From the NCBI GenBank assembly GCA_024220505.1, contig JAKZZE010000031.1, forward strand, positions 1 to 64,000: DNA of 64,000 nucleotides. The letters run 5' to 3'. This DNA is from Rhizopus arrhizus. Lineage: Eukaryota > Mucoromycota > Mucoromycetes > Mucorales > Rhizopodaceae. This document shows positions 11,846 to 22,443 of the stretch, in pieces (position 1 is the first letter of the stretch; each line of letters opens with the position of its first letter). The translations under genes were made by a program, and so were the position numbers. The notes under the pieces are model-generated. The model was not told the DNA's origin and ran no database searches. It was given only the letters and a program-made list of their open reading frames with translations.

Positions 11846-12891
11846 TGTGACGAAAACGGCAATCGGGTCGTACAAATCCCTTCCGATGCAAGTCGTTTTG
11901 GCGACTTGAGTCAACAAAATGACTTGAGTCGTTAGACCGAAAACTTTCGGTTAAAGGAAAAATTAATCCAACAAGGAGAATCAAGGCAACAAATTTTATA
12001 TAATATCCAGCAAACCCTTTTTATTTTTATTCTTATTCTTATCAATATCAATAAAAGAATCACTTATATCTTATATTCAGACTCTTCATTGAGCTCTTTG
12101 AACCCCTTTTTTATATTACCTTTTTATTTTACAACACACTTTTTATCGATCTTAACAAACAAGATCTGGTGGTCACTACCTATATCAAGCTTTCGCTTAA
12201 ACCTTATATCAAGAATAAGTTTATCTTACGAAACACTTCAAACAACAACTAAATACATCAAATCTACTCTATAACCTTACACTCAAATCACAAGTACCTA
12301 CTAAGTAACAGCAGCATTTGACTTTTCTCTCTCCAACTAATTCAAATCCAGGAAAATACAAACAAATATGTATGAATACGTATGAATACAGATAAATCCA
12401 GAAAAATACAAAAAAAATACAGAATATCTACAAAATCATCAAAAACAGCATATAATCAGAAAAGCCAAAAACATATAAATAACTTCAATATTTCTTATAC
12501 TTTTTCAAACTTACTTACTCATGACTTACTTACTTTCAACTTCATACTATTTTAACTACTACTTTACTTTACTTTTTGATTATTTAATAAATATCCTACA
12601 AAGTAAATCTCTTTTGTTTTCCTTTTATTTTATCTAATATCAAGAACAAGAAGTCCCTTGAAGCAAATACACTTCATTGTAATCCCTTTTTTTTATATCT
12701 TTTTACTTTATTTTATTCACAACAGTTTGATCTACTTACAAGATCTGGTGGTCACTTATTACAAGCGAACTTATATTCAAATTATTACTACTTTGGAACC
12801 AAACTCTATTCGAAACTTTGGTCTCACATCAAGAATCTTATAAAACAAACCTATTTTATACTATATAAACCCTATAAACTCCAATCTCACA
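11846..12891 (+). repeat. 1.05 kb LTR-like unit, left copy
   Basis: Starts TGTGACGAAAACGG and ends CCAATCTCACA (TGTGA...TCACA termini). It is repeated in inverted orientation at 16167-17215 with only scattered differences. It contains two copies of a core GATCTGGTGGTCACT (about 12165 and 12742), each preceded by LTR-like promoter and poly(A)-like sequence. It may be one composite LTR or two LTRs fused. No internal region or target duplication is seen. Confidence 0.6.
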
Positions 12892-13153
12892 CCTTTTAAT
12901 GAAGTTCGTATTCAACAAGTTATATACTATGGCTCACAAGAGAGTTGTTTATATCAATATCAACATGACTCATAGATTATGACAATACTTGTATATTGTA
13001 ACCAAAGAAGCTAAAAAATGAAAGAAGTCAAAAAAATGAAAAAAGTCAAAAAATGAAAAAGTCAAAAAGAAAAAGAAATTATTGCATATAAATATCCCAA
13101 CCATTTAGTCAATGAAAAGGGGAAGTAAAGTTCTACTCATATATTTTATTATA
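12892..13153. other. LTR-like remnant with short tandem repeats
   Basis: No gene. Bases 13015-13070 hold four imperfect copies of a 16-17 bp unit (aatgaaaaaagtcaaaa), followed by ATATAAATATCCC, resembling an LTR promoter. The remnant is cut by T1 at TA 13152-13153. Confidence 0.4.
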
Positions 13154-14784
13154 CAGTAACGGACAAAACTGGTGCACAAAACTTTTTTCCGGCTTTTAAC
13201 TACCAGTACTTGCTTATGTTAGTTGCGATAGCTATGAAACTATACCAGATAGAAGACATACTAAACCTTGCAACTTACGCGAAGTTTGATCATTGTATTG
13301 CTAAAATGAGGGAGTAACAGGTTTTTTATTTATAAGAATACATATTTTTAAAAAAAACCATAAAAATAGTTAAAACCTAAAAATTCGTATAATTGCCTCT
13401 TCGTTTGATACAGCAGCAATTTGCTTTGGCATGCTTTCGTGGTATGGCTGAATATCGGTTTTAGTAAAAGAGTTCCACTTTTTATCAATTCTTTCCCAAA
13501 GATCATCTATACTTTTGGGTCTGGTATCGTATCGAGCTAGCTTTGACTTTAACTGCCGCCAAACGCGCTGAATAGGATTTAGATTGGGACTTTGTGGCGG
13601 CCAATCTTTTAATACCGATATCCCATTATCAGATATCCATTTGGTGGTGTGCCTTGACTTGTGTTTTGGGTTATTGTCATACTGAAACAAGACATCACGA
13701 TGTTTCAGACCGTAATATGCTAGGCTATCTCGGTACGTAGTGGACAAAATATGCATGTAGACTTGTGAGTCCATTGCACCATCGTATACTCTACAAGCAT
13801 ATTCTGGTCCTCGAGATGTAATACAGCTCCAAAGCATCATAGAGCCTCCACCGTGCTTCATTGTTTGATCAACATGAAAAGATTGCCAAGGTTTCTCGAC
13901 TTGCTTCCAATAGTAGCGTATACCATCGGCACCCCAAACATTGATCTTTGTTTTATCACTGAAGACCACAGACTTCCAGTCCTCCACAGTCCATGATACT
14001 TTGTCACGACACCATTTTATTCGCTTTTTCTGGTTTGTATAGCTCATGAAAGGCTTGTGTGTCTTAACTTTAGACTTGAAAACTAGCTTTCGAAGAAGCC
14101 TTCTGACCGACCGTTTGCTAATATTGTAACCTAAGGATCTCAAAAAGAGCTGAGCATCGGAAGCTGTGCCTAAGAGACCTTGTCGAAACTTTAGGCGGAT
14201 GATTGCACTAGTTATTTTGCTGACTACAAGCGGTCGACCACCACGGTCATGAGTTTTCATGTTCTTTTCTTCCTTCCTTATCCTGTTGATCGTCCATTTA
14301 GAGACTCCCGCTGTTATAGAAATATCCATTGTCGTGCGACCTGAGCGTATTCCAGATTTCACAGCTTCTTTTTTATCGCGGCTAGTTTTTTTGGGCATAG
14401 AGTGCTCGTACTTTGTCATAATGGATAGGGTAAAAGCAAGAAAGTGAGATTCAATGAGAAATGCAAATTAAGCAAGGGTTAATATATTTTTTAAAAGCCA
14501 TCGGAATTCACTAGTGTACTATGAAATTTTACTGTGAACTACGAAGAAACGGATAAATTCGAAAGAAGGATAAACAGGTACTATATTTTGGCGAAACTGA
14601 AATATTCGAAAAAATCACTAAAAATGACCTTATGCCTGAAGGATGCCCGGCATAGTTCCGCTTTACATAGCATAATGTATATTTTAGACTGTCTTTCAGA
14701 TGGTATATGCCACAAAAGTCACAAACATGTAGCGGAGATGCAATGATGATTTTAATTTTTGTGCACCAGTTTTGTCCGCTACTG
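13154..14784 (-). mobile_element. Tc1/mariner element T1
   Basis: A 1631 bp element flanked by TA (13152-13153 and 14785-14786). The ends CAGTAACGGACAAAACTGG and the inverted CCAGTTTTGTCCGCTACTG form an imperfect terminal inverted repeat of about 27 bp. It carries one transposase gene on the minus strand. Confidence 0.92.
13370..14419 (-). CDS. Tc1-like transposase (T1), catalytic E replaced
   Basis: A 349 aa cut-and-paste transposase of the DDE family; an in-frame ATG at 14398 (MPKKTSRDKK) may be the real start. N-terminal helix-turn-helix (VSKWTINRIRK), a GRP linker (DRGGRPLVVS), a second HTH, then the catalytic core. The first Asp is in VVFSDKTKINVWG and the second in FQYDNNPKHK. The usual SPDLNPIEHVW block reads SPNLNPIQRVW, so the third catalytic residue is Gln instead of Glu, 35 residues after the second Asp. 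The ORF is open but the protein is predicted to be inactive. Confidence 0.9.
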   Translation of the reverse strand: MTKYEHSMPKKTSRDKKEAVKSGIRSGRTTMDISITAGVSKWTINRIRKEEKNMKTHDRGGRPLVVSKITSAIIRLKFRQGLLGTASDAQLFLRSLGYNISKRSVRRLLRKLVFKSKVKTHKPFMSYTNQKKRIKWCRDKVSWTVEDWKSVVFSDKTKINVWGADGIRYYWKQVEKPWQSFHVDQTMKHGGGSMMLWSCITSRGPEYACRVYDGAMDSQVYMHILSTTYRDSLAYYGLKHRDVLFQYDNNPKHKSRHTTKWISDNGISVLKDWPPQSPNLNPIQRVWRQLKSKLARYDTRPKSIDDLWERIDKKWNSFTKTDIQPYHESMPKQIAAVSNEEAIIRIFRF

Positions 14785-14856
14785 TAAATACTCTTAGAAT
14801 TTGGAATATCAATAAACATCATCTAATTACCGAATAATCTAAAGTCTTATTTTCAT

Positions 14857-15904
14857 ATTGTAACTTGTAGTATTTGGGATTTGGATTGTGTTAAAGTGTT
14901 GTAGATTTGTTTAGTTTGCAGTTTGAAGCCTTGAATGACTTGTATTTGATGACTTGAGTGAACGTTTAACAGTTCTTTTGATATAGTAATTGGTTTTAAG
15001 TAGTGACCACCAGATCTTAATAGATCAATAAGGTTAAGAGTAAGATTGTTTAGTAAAAGATAAAAATAAAAGGTGTCTTTCTTGATTCGTGATAAATCAG
15101 GTATCAGATCAGAAAGAATAAGTAAAATAAAAGAAAAGAAAAGGTAATTGTGACCCAATAAGAAACAATTGCTTTTTATGCCCAAGGAAGATATGATTTA
15201 TTGGATGTCTTTTATTTTGTTCAAAATATTCATCTTATTATATAAAAAAAGCGTGGCTTATTGTTTATGTCGAACGACATCAATGTCGCTGGACATCAAA
15301 ATTTGTTCTTGTGATCATCATTGTTCTCCAGATCCAAAATTTCATCATTTGTGCTACTGTAAATTTTTCTTTTTATACATATAGCTTGTTTGCAGGTTTT
15401 ACTCTTGTAAGTAAATAACTATTGTCGGTAGTGACCACCAGATCTTGTTAAGTAGATCAAACTTGTTAAAACAGGCTAAACTCTTGAGATTTAGGAATAG
15501 GTTTACAATGAAGTTGATATAGCTTCAAGGGACTTCAGTATTTTGAATAGAACACAGACCAAAGGGTTTCTTTTGAACGCTTGATGGTTTTATTGGTTTA
15601 TAAAATAAAGAAAAGATAAAAAGAATATAATATTCTGTAATAAAGAAAAGTAAAGTGAAGTCAAGTGAAGTGAAGTGAAGTAAAATAGGGATAAGATATG
15701 AGGGTATTTATATGTTTTGGATTTTATAATTTTATGTTGTTTTTGGTTTTCAAGCAAAAGAGTTGATACTCCGTTTTCAAATAGATTGTTACGCAGAAGT
15801 TCATTTTCTAACTGGCGTGGTACAAAATATTTACTGTTTGTCTTCTTTCACTACAATATCTTAAAAGTAAAGTACAAGAACAAGCACGACAACAATCAAA
15901 CACG
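14857..15904 (-). repeat. LTR remnant interrupted by a solo LTR
   Basis: Reverse-oriented LTR-like sequence starting TGTAACTTGTAGTATTTGG. It contains the core in reverse complement (AGTGACCACCAGATC near 15003) and resumes after the insert at 15851 up to about 15904. No internal domain is attached. Confidence 0.45.
15358..15850 (-). repeat. Solo LTR of the G1 family
   Basis: A reverse-complement copy of the G1 LTR, 493 bp, TG...CA ends, flanked by the 4 bp target duplication CTAC (15354-15357 and 15851-15854). A solo LTR implies LTR-LTR recombination removed the rest of the element. It also gives the family a 4 bp target duplication. Confidence 0.85.
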
Positions 15905-16166
15905 TGTCGTGTTTGATCACGAATAGTCTTTTTATAGTAATTAACAAAGGTACCGAGAACTTATTAAGTAGTAAAAGATTGATTGATTTTATTTAATAAA
16001 GATAATGTCTATTTATACTATTTTACATTTGCTGCGGAGGTGATGTTGTTATATTTTGTTCTAATGTTAATATTGAAAGTACTGCGACATTACTGTGACA
16101 TTGCTGCGACTATACTGCGGATGACAACTGTAGGTAGAAGTATCAAAAAAGTAATATTTGTAACAC
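15905..16166 (-). repeat. Truncated LTR of the G2 family
   Basis: Reverse complement of the G2 LTR (TGTCGTGTTTGATCACG ...), missing about the last 30 bp, where the inverted 1.05 kb unit begins. Confidence 0.7.
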
Positions 16167-17215
16167 TGTGAAATTGGAGTTTATAGGGTTTATATAGTAT
16201 AAAATAGGTTTGTTTTATAAGATTCTTGATGTGAGACCAAAGTTTCGAATAGAGTTTGGTTCCAAAGTAGTAATAATTTGAATATAAGTTCGCTTGTAAT
16301 AAGTGACCACCAGATCTTGTTAAGTAGATCAAACTGTTGTGAATAAAATAAAGTAAAAAGATAAAAAAAAGGGATTACAATGAAGTGTATTTGCTTCAAG
16401 GGACTTCTTGTTCTTGATATTAGATAAAATAAAAGAAAAACAAAAGAGATTTACTTTGTATGATATTTATTAAAATAATCAAAAAGTAAAGTAAAGTAAG
16501 TAGTTAAAATAAGTATGAAGTTGAAAGTAAGTAAGTCATGAGTAAGTAAGTTTGAAAAAGTATAAGAAATATTGAAGTTATTTATATGTTTTTGGCTTTT
16601 CTGATTATATGCTGTTTTTGATGATTTTGTAGATATTCTGTATTTTTTTGTATTTTTCTGGATTTATCTGTATTCATACGTATTCATACATATTTGTTTG
16701 TATTTTCCTGGATTTGAATTAGTTGGAGAGAGAAAAGTCAAATGCTGCTGTTACTTAGTAGGTACTTGTGATTTGAGTGTAAGGTTATAGAGTAGATTTG
16801 ATGTATTTAGTTGTTGTTTGAAGTGTTTCGTAAGATAAACTTATTCTTGATATAAGGTTTAAGCGAAAGCTTGATATAGGTAGTGACCACCAGATCTTGT
16901 TTGTTAAGATCGATAAAAAGTGTGTTGTAAAATAAAAAGGTAATATAAAAAAGGGGTTCAAAGAGCTCAATGAAGAGTCTGAATATAAGATATAAGTGAT
17001 TCTTTTATTGATATTGATAAGAATAAGAATAAAAATAAAAAAGGGTTTGCTGGATATTTATATAAAATTTGTTGCCTTGATTCTCCTTGTTGGATTAATT
17101 TTTCCTTTAACCGAAAGTTTTCGGTCTAACGACTCAAGTCATTTTGTTGACTCAAGTCGCCAAAACGACTTGCATCGGAAGGGATTTGTACGACCCGATT
17201 GCCGTTTTCGTCACA
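16167..17215 (-). repeat. 1.05 kb LTR-like unit, right (inverted) copy
   Basis: Nearly identical to 11846-12891 in opposite orientation, giving a roughly 1 kb inverted repeat around a 3.3 kb centre. Flanks (aacac, atatg) do not form a target duplication. Confidence 0.65.
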
Positions 17216-17442
17216 ATATGATTTATTTAAACTGACTGACAATTTCTTCACAAAAAGATGGAATATATATATGAATAATATTTTTTTTTTTCTTTTTAGC
17301 TTTTCTTATTTTTTTAGCATTTCTTATTTTGCGACTATTATTATTTCTTTGACAATGGTTGTTAAAATAACTTATATTATTTTAACAATCCATGTCGGAG
17401 TTGGTTTGCGTTTCATCCAAAAAGCGATCATTCTCACAACAG
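17216..17442. other. Unassigned flank of G2
   Basis: AT-rich, no gene seen. It contains a perfect 12 bp hairpin at 17359-17388 (TTGTTAAAATAA, loop CTTATA, TTATTTTAACAA). It ends with ACAG, the target duplication of G2. Confidence 0.4.
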
Positions 17443-17733
17443 TGTCGTATATTTTATTCTCATTTTGGATAGTGTTACAAATATTCCTTTTTTGATACTT
17501 CTACCTACAGTTGTCATCCGCAGTATAGTCGCAGCATAGTCGCAGCAATGTCGCAGTACTTTCAATATTAACATTATAACAATATATAACAACATCACCA
17601 CCGCAGCAAATGTAAAATAGTATAAATAGACATTATCTTTATTAAATAAAATCAATCAATCTTTTACTACTTAATAAGTTCTCGGTACCTTTGTTAATTA
17701 CTATAAAAAGACTATTCGTGATCAAACACGACA
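17443..17733 (+). repeat. G2 5' LTR
   Basis: A 291 bp LTR, TGTCGTATATTTTATT ... AAACACGACA, with an AGTATAAATAGAC promoter-like box near 17620. A TGGTAGCATCTGTTG stretch begins 2 nt downstream (17736) and may be the primer binding site. Confidence 0.85.
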
Positions 17734-17786
17734 ATTGGTAGCATCTGTTGTAAACAAGCAAGCTTTACAACATAGAAGAAAGTTAT

Positions 17787-20013
17787 ATGTCAAATCCAAA
17801 AAGGAGCCTATCACAAGAACAGAAAATATTTGAAATTGAAGAAAGAGTATACAGATTATTAGCACCAGAACTTAGAAGCAAATACACTTTATATCGTAAA
17901 GTACCTACATATCCCAAAGAACAGAGACAAGAGTTCGGAACCAAAACATCAGAATATTTAGACACATTAGCAACTCAACTAGCAAATAATTTTACGCTTA
18001 ACAGTAACAAACAACCTACATTTGAAGAAGATACAATATTAGAAGACGCAGAAATGAGTAATACCTATAACAATAACATTAATATGCAAGATTTGGCACA
18101 ATTAATTGCTTCGGCTGTAGCAACAGCAATCAATAATAAACCAGAAAAAGAACGGAATAATGTACGAATTCCAATGCCATCAACTTACAACGGAGAAAGA
18201 AATGCGGCCGTCATAAACTTATGGATTCAAGAAGTAGAAAGATATCTTAATTTTTATGATGTCCCCAAAACTAGATGGATCTCCTATGGTGTAACTCTTC
18301 TCCGAGATCGTGCACAAAAATGGTGGAACCAATTATCACAGAAAAATGAAGAATCAACAACATGGGAAAAATTTAAAGTTGATCTAGAATATACATTCAA
18401 GCCATCGTATTCGGAACATGCTGCAAGAGATCGACTAGCATCAGTAAAACAAACCCGATTGGTGGCCGAATATGTGGATGAATTCCAAGATATATTATTG
18501 GATCTGCCTAGAGTATCTGATGACGAAGCGTTGGATAGATTTGTCCGTGGATTGAAAGATGACGTTAGAATACATGTTATGACTAAGGATCCACGTTCAT
18601 TAGAAGAAGCAATGAGATTCGCTATTGCATATGATAGTGCCAAACAGACTGGGATGTTCATACCTACAAATCGTCAAGATCAAATACCAAACGATCCAAT
18701 GGATTTATCAGTATTGATACAACAACTCAATGCTATGAATATGGCAAACAATGGCCATCACCAGCGAGAACGAGTGCCTTTAAGAAATAACCGCAACATC
18801 ATTTGCCACTGGTGCAAGAAATCCGGTCATGTTATAGCTGATTGCAGAACTAGACTTCGTGAAGTAAGAGAGTTTGAGCAAAATAGAATGCGACAAAACC
18901 GAGGAAATAATAGACAACAATTCAACCGTCAGCGTGACTATCGTCAATATAACAGTAACAAAGTGTACCATGCTGATCTGATCGAATTTGAACCGAGTAA
19001 TGTTGACAATGCAAACAAACCACGTAGTAATTTTACTTCCATTGATAGTGTTAATAAAGATTCTCTACTTGAACTTTCCCCTTACCCTTTTGACTTTAAT
19101 TTGGATCGTGGCTTTCTAATGAATGCATCTTTGACTTCTTCATTATTACCTACCTATACTATTCATATTAATGGTCAACCTTTTCAAGCATTGATCGATA
19201 GCGGTGCTAGTGCAAACTATATTCATCCTAAGCTTTTAAAGGTTGTTGATTCATATCGCCCTGTTAGTAACCAAGCAGTGGAAACGGCCAATGGTGAACA
19301 ATCGATTATCTCTGGTGAAGCCACATGTACCATGGAAGTAAAGGGGGAGGGTAAGATCTTTATTAACACTTTCAAGGCTTTTGTCTTTGAATCTAAATTT
19401 GATGTCATACTGGGTACCTCATGGTTAAAACAAGTCAAACCGAAGCCAGACTGGTTCGATAGTACATGGACTATTACTTTGATTGATGGTTCAACTATGA
19501 CAATAGAACCTTACAAGAAAAATAATAATGATCAAAGAAAGCAAGAAGATATTAATGTAGTAATTTCTGCAAAACAATTGAATCGTTTAGCCAAGAAAAA
19601 ACAAATATCAGAATGTTACCTAGTACATGCTTCATTTGATGGAACTACATTAAATTACCTAAACAACATAAATGAAATCGATGTCAATTGGGCTACAGAA
19701 TTCAGCAAAGAATTTCCTGAAGTATTCAAAGGTCACATTTCTGGACTTCCACCTATGCGAGATACTCAAGAAATTATTGTCACAAGACCTGATGCTGTGC
19801 CTGTATCTAGACCACCGTACAAAATGTCGCCTTTGGAATTAAATGAATTACGCAAGCAACTTGATGATCTTTTAGCTAAGGGATTGATTGAGCCATGTGC
19901 TTCGGAATGGTCAAATCCTGTTCTATTTGTCCGAAAACCAAATGGTGATCTACGCATGTGTTGTGATTATAGAATGCTGAATAAGGTGACATTAAAGCAA
20001 AAGATACAATTAC
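17787..20013 (+). CDS. G2 Gag-protease-RT, 5' part (interrupted)
   Basis: Structural and enzymatic polyprotein in a single frame. The Gag domain (PSTYNGERNAAVINLW, DFQD-type retrotransposon gag core) is followed by a CCHC zinc knuckle (CHWCKKSGHVIADC, about residues 338-351). The aspartic protease has ALIDSGASANYIH (about residue 470), and RT opens with RPPYKMSPLELNEL and LFVRKPNGDLRMCCDYR. At codon KIQL the reading runs into the LTR of G7 at 20014, and a false stop follows at 20063. After the G7 target duplication the same frame resumes at 26020 (KIQLPRIDECLERL), so the interruption is the insertion itself. Confidence 0.88.
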
Positions 20014-20354
20014 TGTCATGTTTTGACATGTCAATAAGATACAGTCTTATCATTCTGGACTAAATCTTTACAAATGAGTTTGAATAAGAATAGAACCTGA
20101 TAATTATCACTGCCCTAAACAGCCAAGTTTCACTTTCATCTCAACAGTTGATTATTAACATCAGTCTATAAAATTTTTCTTATACATGTCAAATCATATC
20201 GGTCGTAACTATTTTTGTCATCTAATCTCAGGTCTTGCTCAATTAATATAAATAGCCTTGAAATCTTTCTTTAATAAAAGTATTCGACTTGAGAACTATT
20301 GTTCGGTCTCGTTAATTCTTCTTTTTCTTATTTTTGAATACTTAAAACACTTCA
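20014..20354 (+). repeat. G7 5' LTR
   Basis: 341 bp, TGTCATGTTTTGACATG ... AAAACACTTCA. Its first bases hold a near-palindrome (CATGTTTTGACATG). A TATAAATAG box lies near 20250 and AATAAAAG near 20274. Confidence 0.93.
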
Positions 20355-20388
20355 TTTTTTTTAACGAATTCTGAACTCTTGTTTAAAA

Positions 20389-22443
20389 TTGCAAAATATG
20401 GCTGACAACGATCAATCCACTCAAGTTCATTCCCTTAATGAAAAAGGTAACATTGATAAACAAGAAGAGACATCAAGAATCAGTGAAGACATAGAAATGG
20501 CTATTGTTGAAGAGGCTGCTTTTACTACTTCAAACCGTTTTGAATTAAAAGAAGATCCCTCTATTGATGCTGTTATGGGTCTAAGAGTTACGTTGACAGA
20601 CCTTCGACAACAGATCGCTCGTGCTGTGGTGACTGGAGCTCCTCAAGAAGAGCTAACCAAGCTACAAGAGCAAGCAGTTAATATAAAGAACTGTATCCAG
20701 TTTTTAGATGATGCTCAAGCTTTTTGTATTACTCCTCCTACACCGGTAGGTAATGCTGCTTTCAGTTCTGGACTCTCAAGTACTGCTTTTAACCCTCGGT
20801 CAGCTCACATTATCCCACCCGATCTTCCTGTCTGGCAATGGAGTGGTAATATCTGGAGAAAAGATGCCGATGTACACGACTCGGTAGAAGACTTACTTGA
20901 CACCTTCTCTTTAATCATTGAATCAAATGGTCTATCTGTTGATTCTAGTTGGTCTCGCCTGGTCCCAATCAAGATGAACCGAGATCAACGGTCATGGTTT
21001 AACGAGGTTCTAAAAGGGCGTAGTTTGACTTGGTCTGAAGTGAGAAAAATCATTATCAAGACTTATGCCGCTCAAGACGTAGCTCAGGAATTAGAGTACA
21101 TGGACCAGCTCTTATCTCTGAAAATGCTTTCAACCGAATCGATCGAAGCCTTTACTGATCGATTTCAACGTATTCGAAGGGCTGCTAAATGGGATGATGA
21201 CATCAGGACTGCTTCCATTTATAAACGTGCTTTACCAGGCTTTTTACGTCAGGAGGTCTCTCGTTCCTTGTTAAACCTTGGTCGAGATCAACAAGACTCT
21301 GTGGCAAAAGTTGCTGCCAAAGCACGAATGGTCCTGTCATCAAACCTTTGTTCAGAAACAGGCTCATCTAATCGTCAAGACTCCGGATTAAAAACTTCAT
21401 CCTCGCCTCTCCTTTCAAAAGGAACAGAAGCATCGAAGTACAATCCAAACAATTTGGAAATATCAAATAATCAACTTGCCAACCTTAAAAGAGTCTCTAT
21501 GGGTAGCATGAAGAACAAGTTCCGCTGCGCCATCCATGGTATTGCCAATCATCCCACTGAAAGGTGCAATAAATACAAGGACTTGCTGAAGCAAAACTCT
21601 TCCTCGGTTACCTCTCTTCCTGCTACATCCAGTCGACCTTTATCATTCGTCTCTGCCGCCAAAAATTGTTATCGTTGCTCTGGTAATGTTCCATGGTCCA
21701 AAGAACATGCTGCTCGCTGTCCTCGTGATAAGCCCTATCAAGGTCCAACTAAGGCCATACGTTCTGTTCGCTTGGATATCTCAAGGTCCAATGGTAACAA
21801 GCCCAACCTCACCATCACTCCTCAAGCTAGACCACAACAGGCATCTTCCAAGGTGTCTAGTGGTGATAGCAACTTGATGGACGTAGATGACGATGGTTAT
21901 CCAATTAATTATGATTGTAAGAAATTAACAAAACAGAATGAAGTATTTAAAAGTACTAACCATTCTTTAATTGTACCTATCACTATAGAAAATGTGAACA
22001 CTATGGCCCTGGTTGATAGTGGTTCCTCTTTCAGCTCGATAGACACAAACTTTGTTAATAAATATAATATTGCAGTTGATAGAAATGTATCTGGTTCCGT
22101 TATACTTGCTACAAGTGATAATGTTAGTAAACGTTTCGGTACAACCAAATTTCCATTAAGTGTTATTTACGGTGATAATGATAAAAATCTTATTCATACA
22201 TCCCATTCTTTTGAAGTCCTTCCTCTTTCTTTGGATACTGAAGTTGTAATAGGATTAGATCTGATGCACAAGTTAAACATTCTTGTTACCAACTTAGCTA
22301 TCAGACATCCTAATCTTGCACCAGTTATTGACAAAGAGATTACGGATGATACACCTGAACCTAACAAAGCTCCTTTCGGTACACCTGAGCAACAAGCTCA
22401 TTTCCATAATGCTGTTAACCATTTGTTGATCAAAATGCCTTAA
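20389..22443 (+). CDS. G7 Gag-protease
   Basis: A 684 aa ORF. The N-terminal part is coiled-coil-like (LRQQIARAV, EELTKLQEQAVNIK). It is followed by a gag core (WSRLVPIKMNRDQRSWF, VAQELEYMDQLLSLK, TESIEAFTDRFQRI). Two zinc-like motifs follow: CAIHGIANHPTERC and CYRCSGNVPWSKEHAARC. The C-terminus is an aspartic protease with TMALVDSGSSFSSID near residue 540 and VVIGLDLMHKL. It stops at TAA 22441-22443. The pol frame overlaps its last 25 nt in the -1 register, so Pol may be made by frameshifting. It packages and processes the element's particle. Confidence 0.92.
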   Translation: MQNMADNDQSTQVHSLNEKGNIDKQEETSRISEDIEMAIVEEAAFTTSNRFELKEDPSIDAVMGLRVTLTDLRQQIARAVVTGAPQEELTKLQEQAVNIKNCIQFLDDAQAFCITPPTPVGNAAFSSGLSSTAFNPRSAHIIPPDLPVWQWSGNIWRKDADVHDSVEDLLDTFSLIIESNGLSVDSSWSRLVPIKMNRDQRSWFNEVLKGRSLTWSEVRKIIIKTYAAQDVAQELEYMDQLLSLKMLSTESIEAFTDRFQRIRRAAKWDDDIRTASIYKRALPGFLRQEVSRSLLNLGRDQQDSVAKVAAKARMVLSSNLCSETGSSNRQDSGLKTSSSPLLSKGTEASKYNPNNLEISNNQLANLKRVSMGSMKNKFRCAIHGIANHPTERCNKYKDLLKQNSSSVTSLPATSSRPLSFVSAAKNCYRCSGNVPWSKEHAARCPRDKPYQGPTKAIRSVRLDISRSNGNKPNLTITPQARPQQASSKVSSGDSNLMDVDDDGYPINYDCKKLTKQNEVFKSTNHSLIVPITIENVNTMALVDSGSSFSSIDTNFVNKYNIAVDRNVSGSVILATSDNVSKRFGTTKFPLSVIYGDNDKNLIHTSHSFEVLPLSLDTEVVIGLDLMHKLNILVTNLAIRHPNLAPVIDKEITDDTPEPNKAPFGTPEQQAHFHNAVNHLLIKMP

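Noticed and set aside
12089..12274. Identical 61 aa ORFs in the inverted LTR units
   Set aside because: The duplication is of LTR DNA, and the peptide spans the core LTR motif; not a conserved protein.
13370..14419. RIP-type hypermutation as the cause of decay
   Set aside because: Lesions are mainly single indels and isolated substitutions; no dense C-to-T pattern is visible, and several copies are intact.
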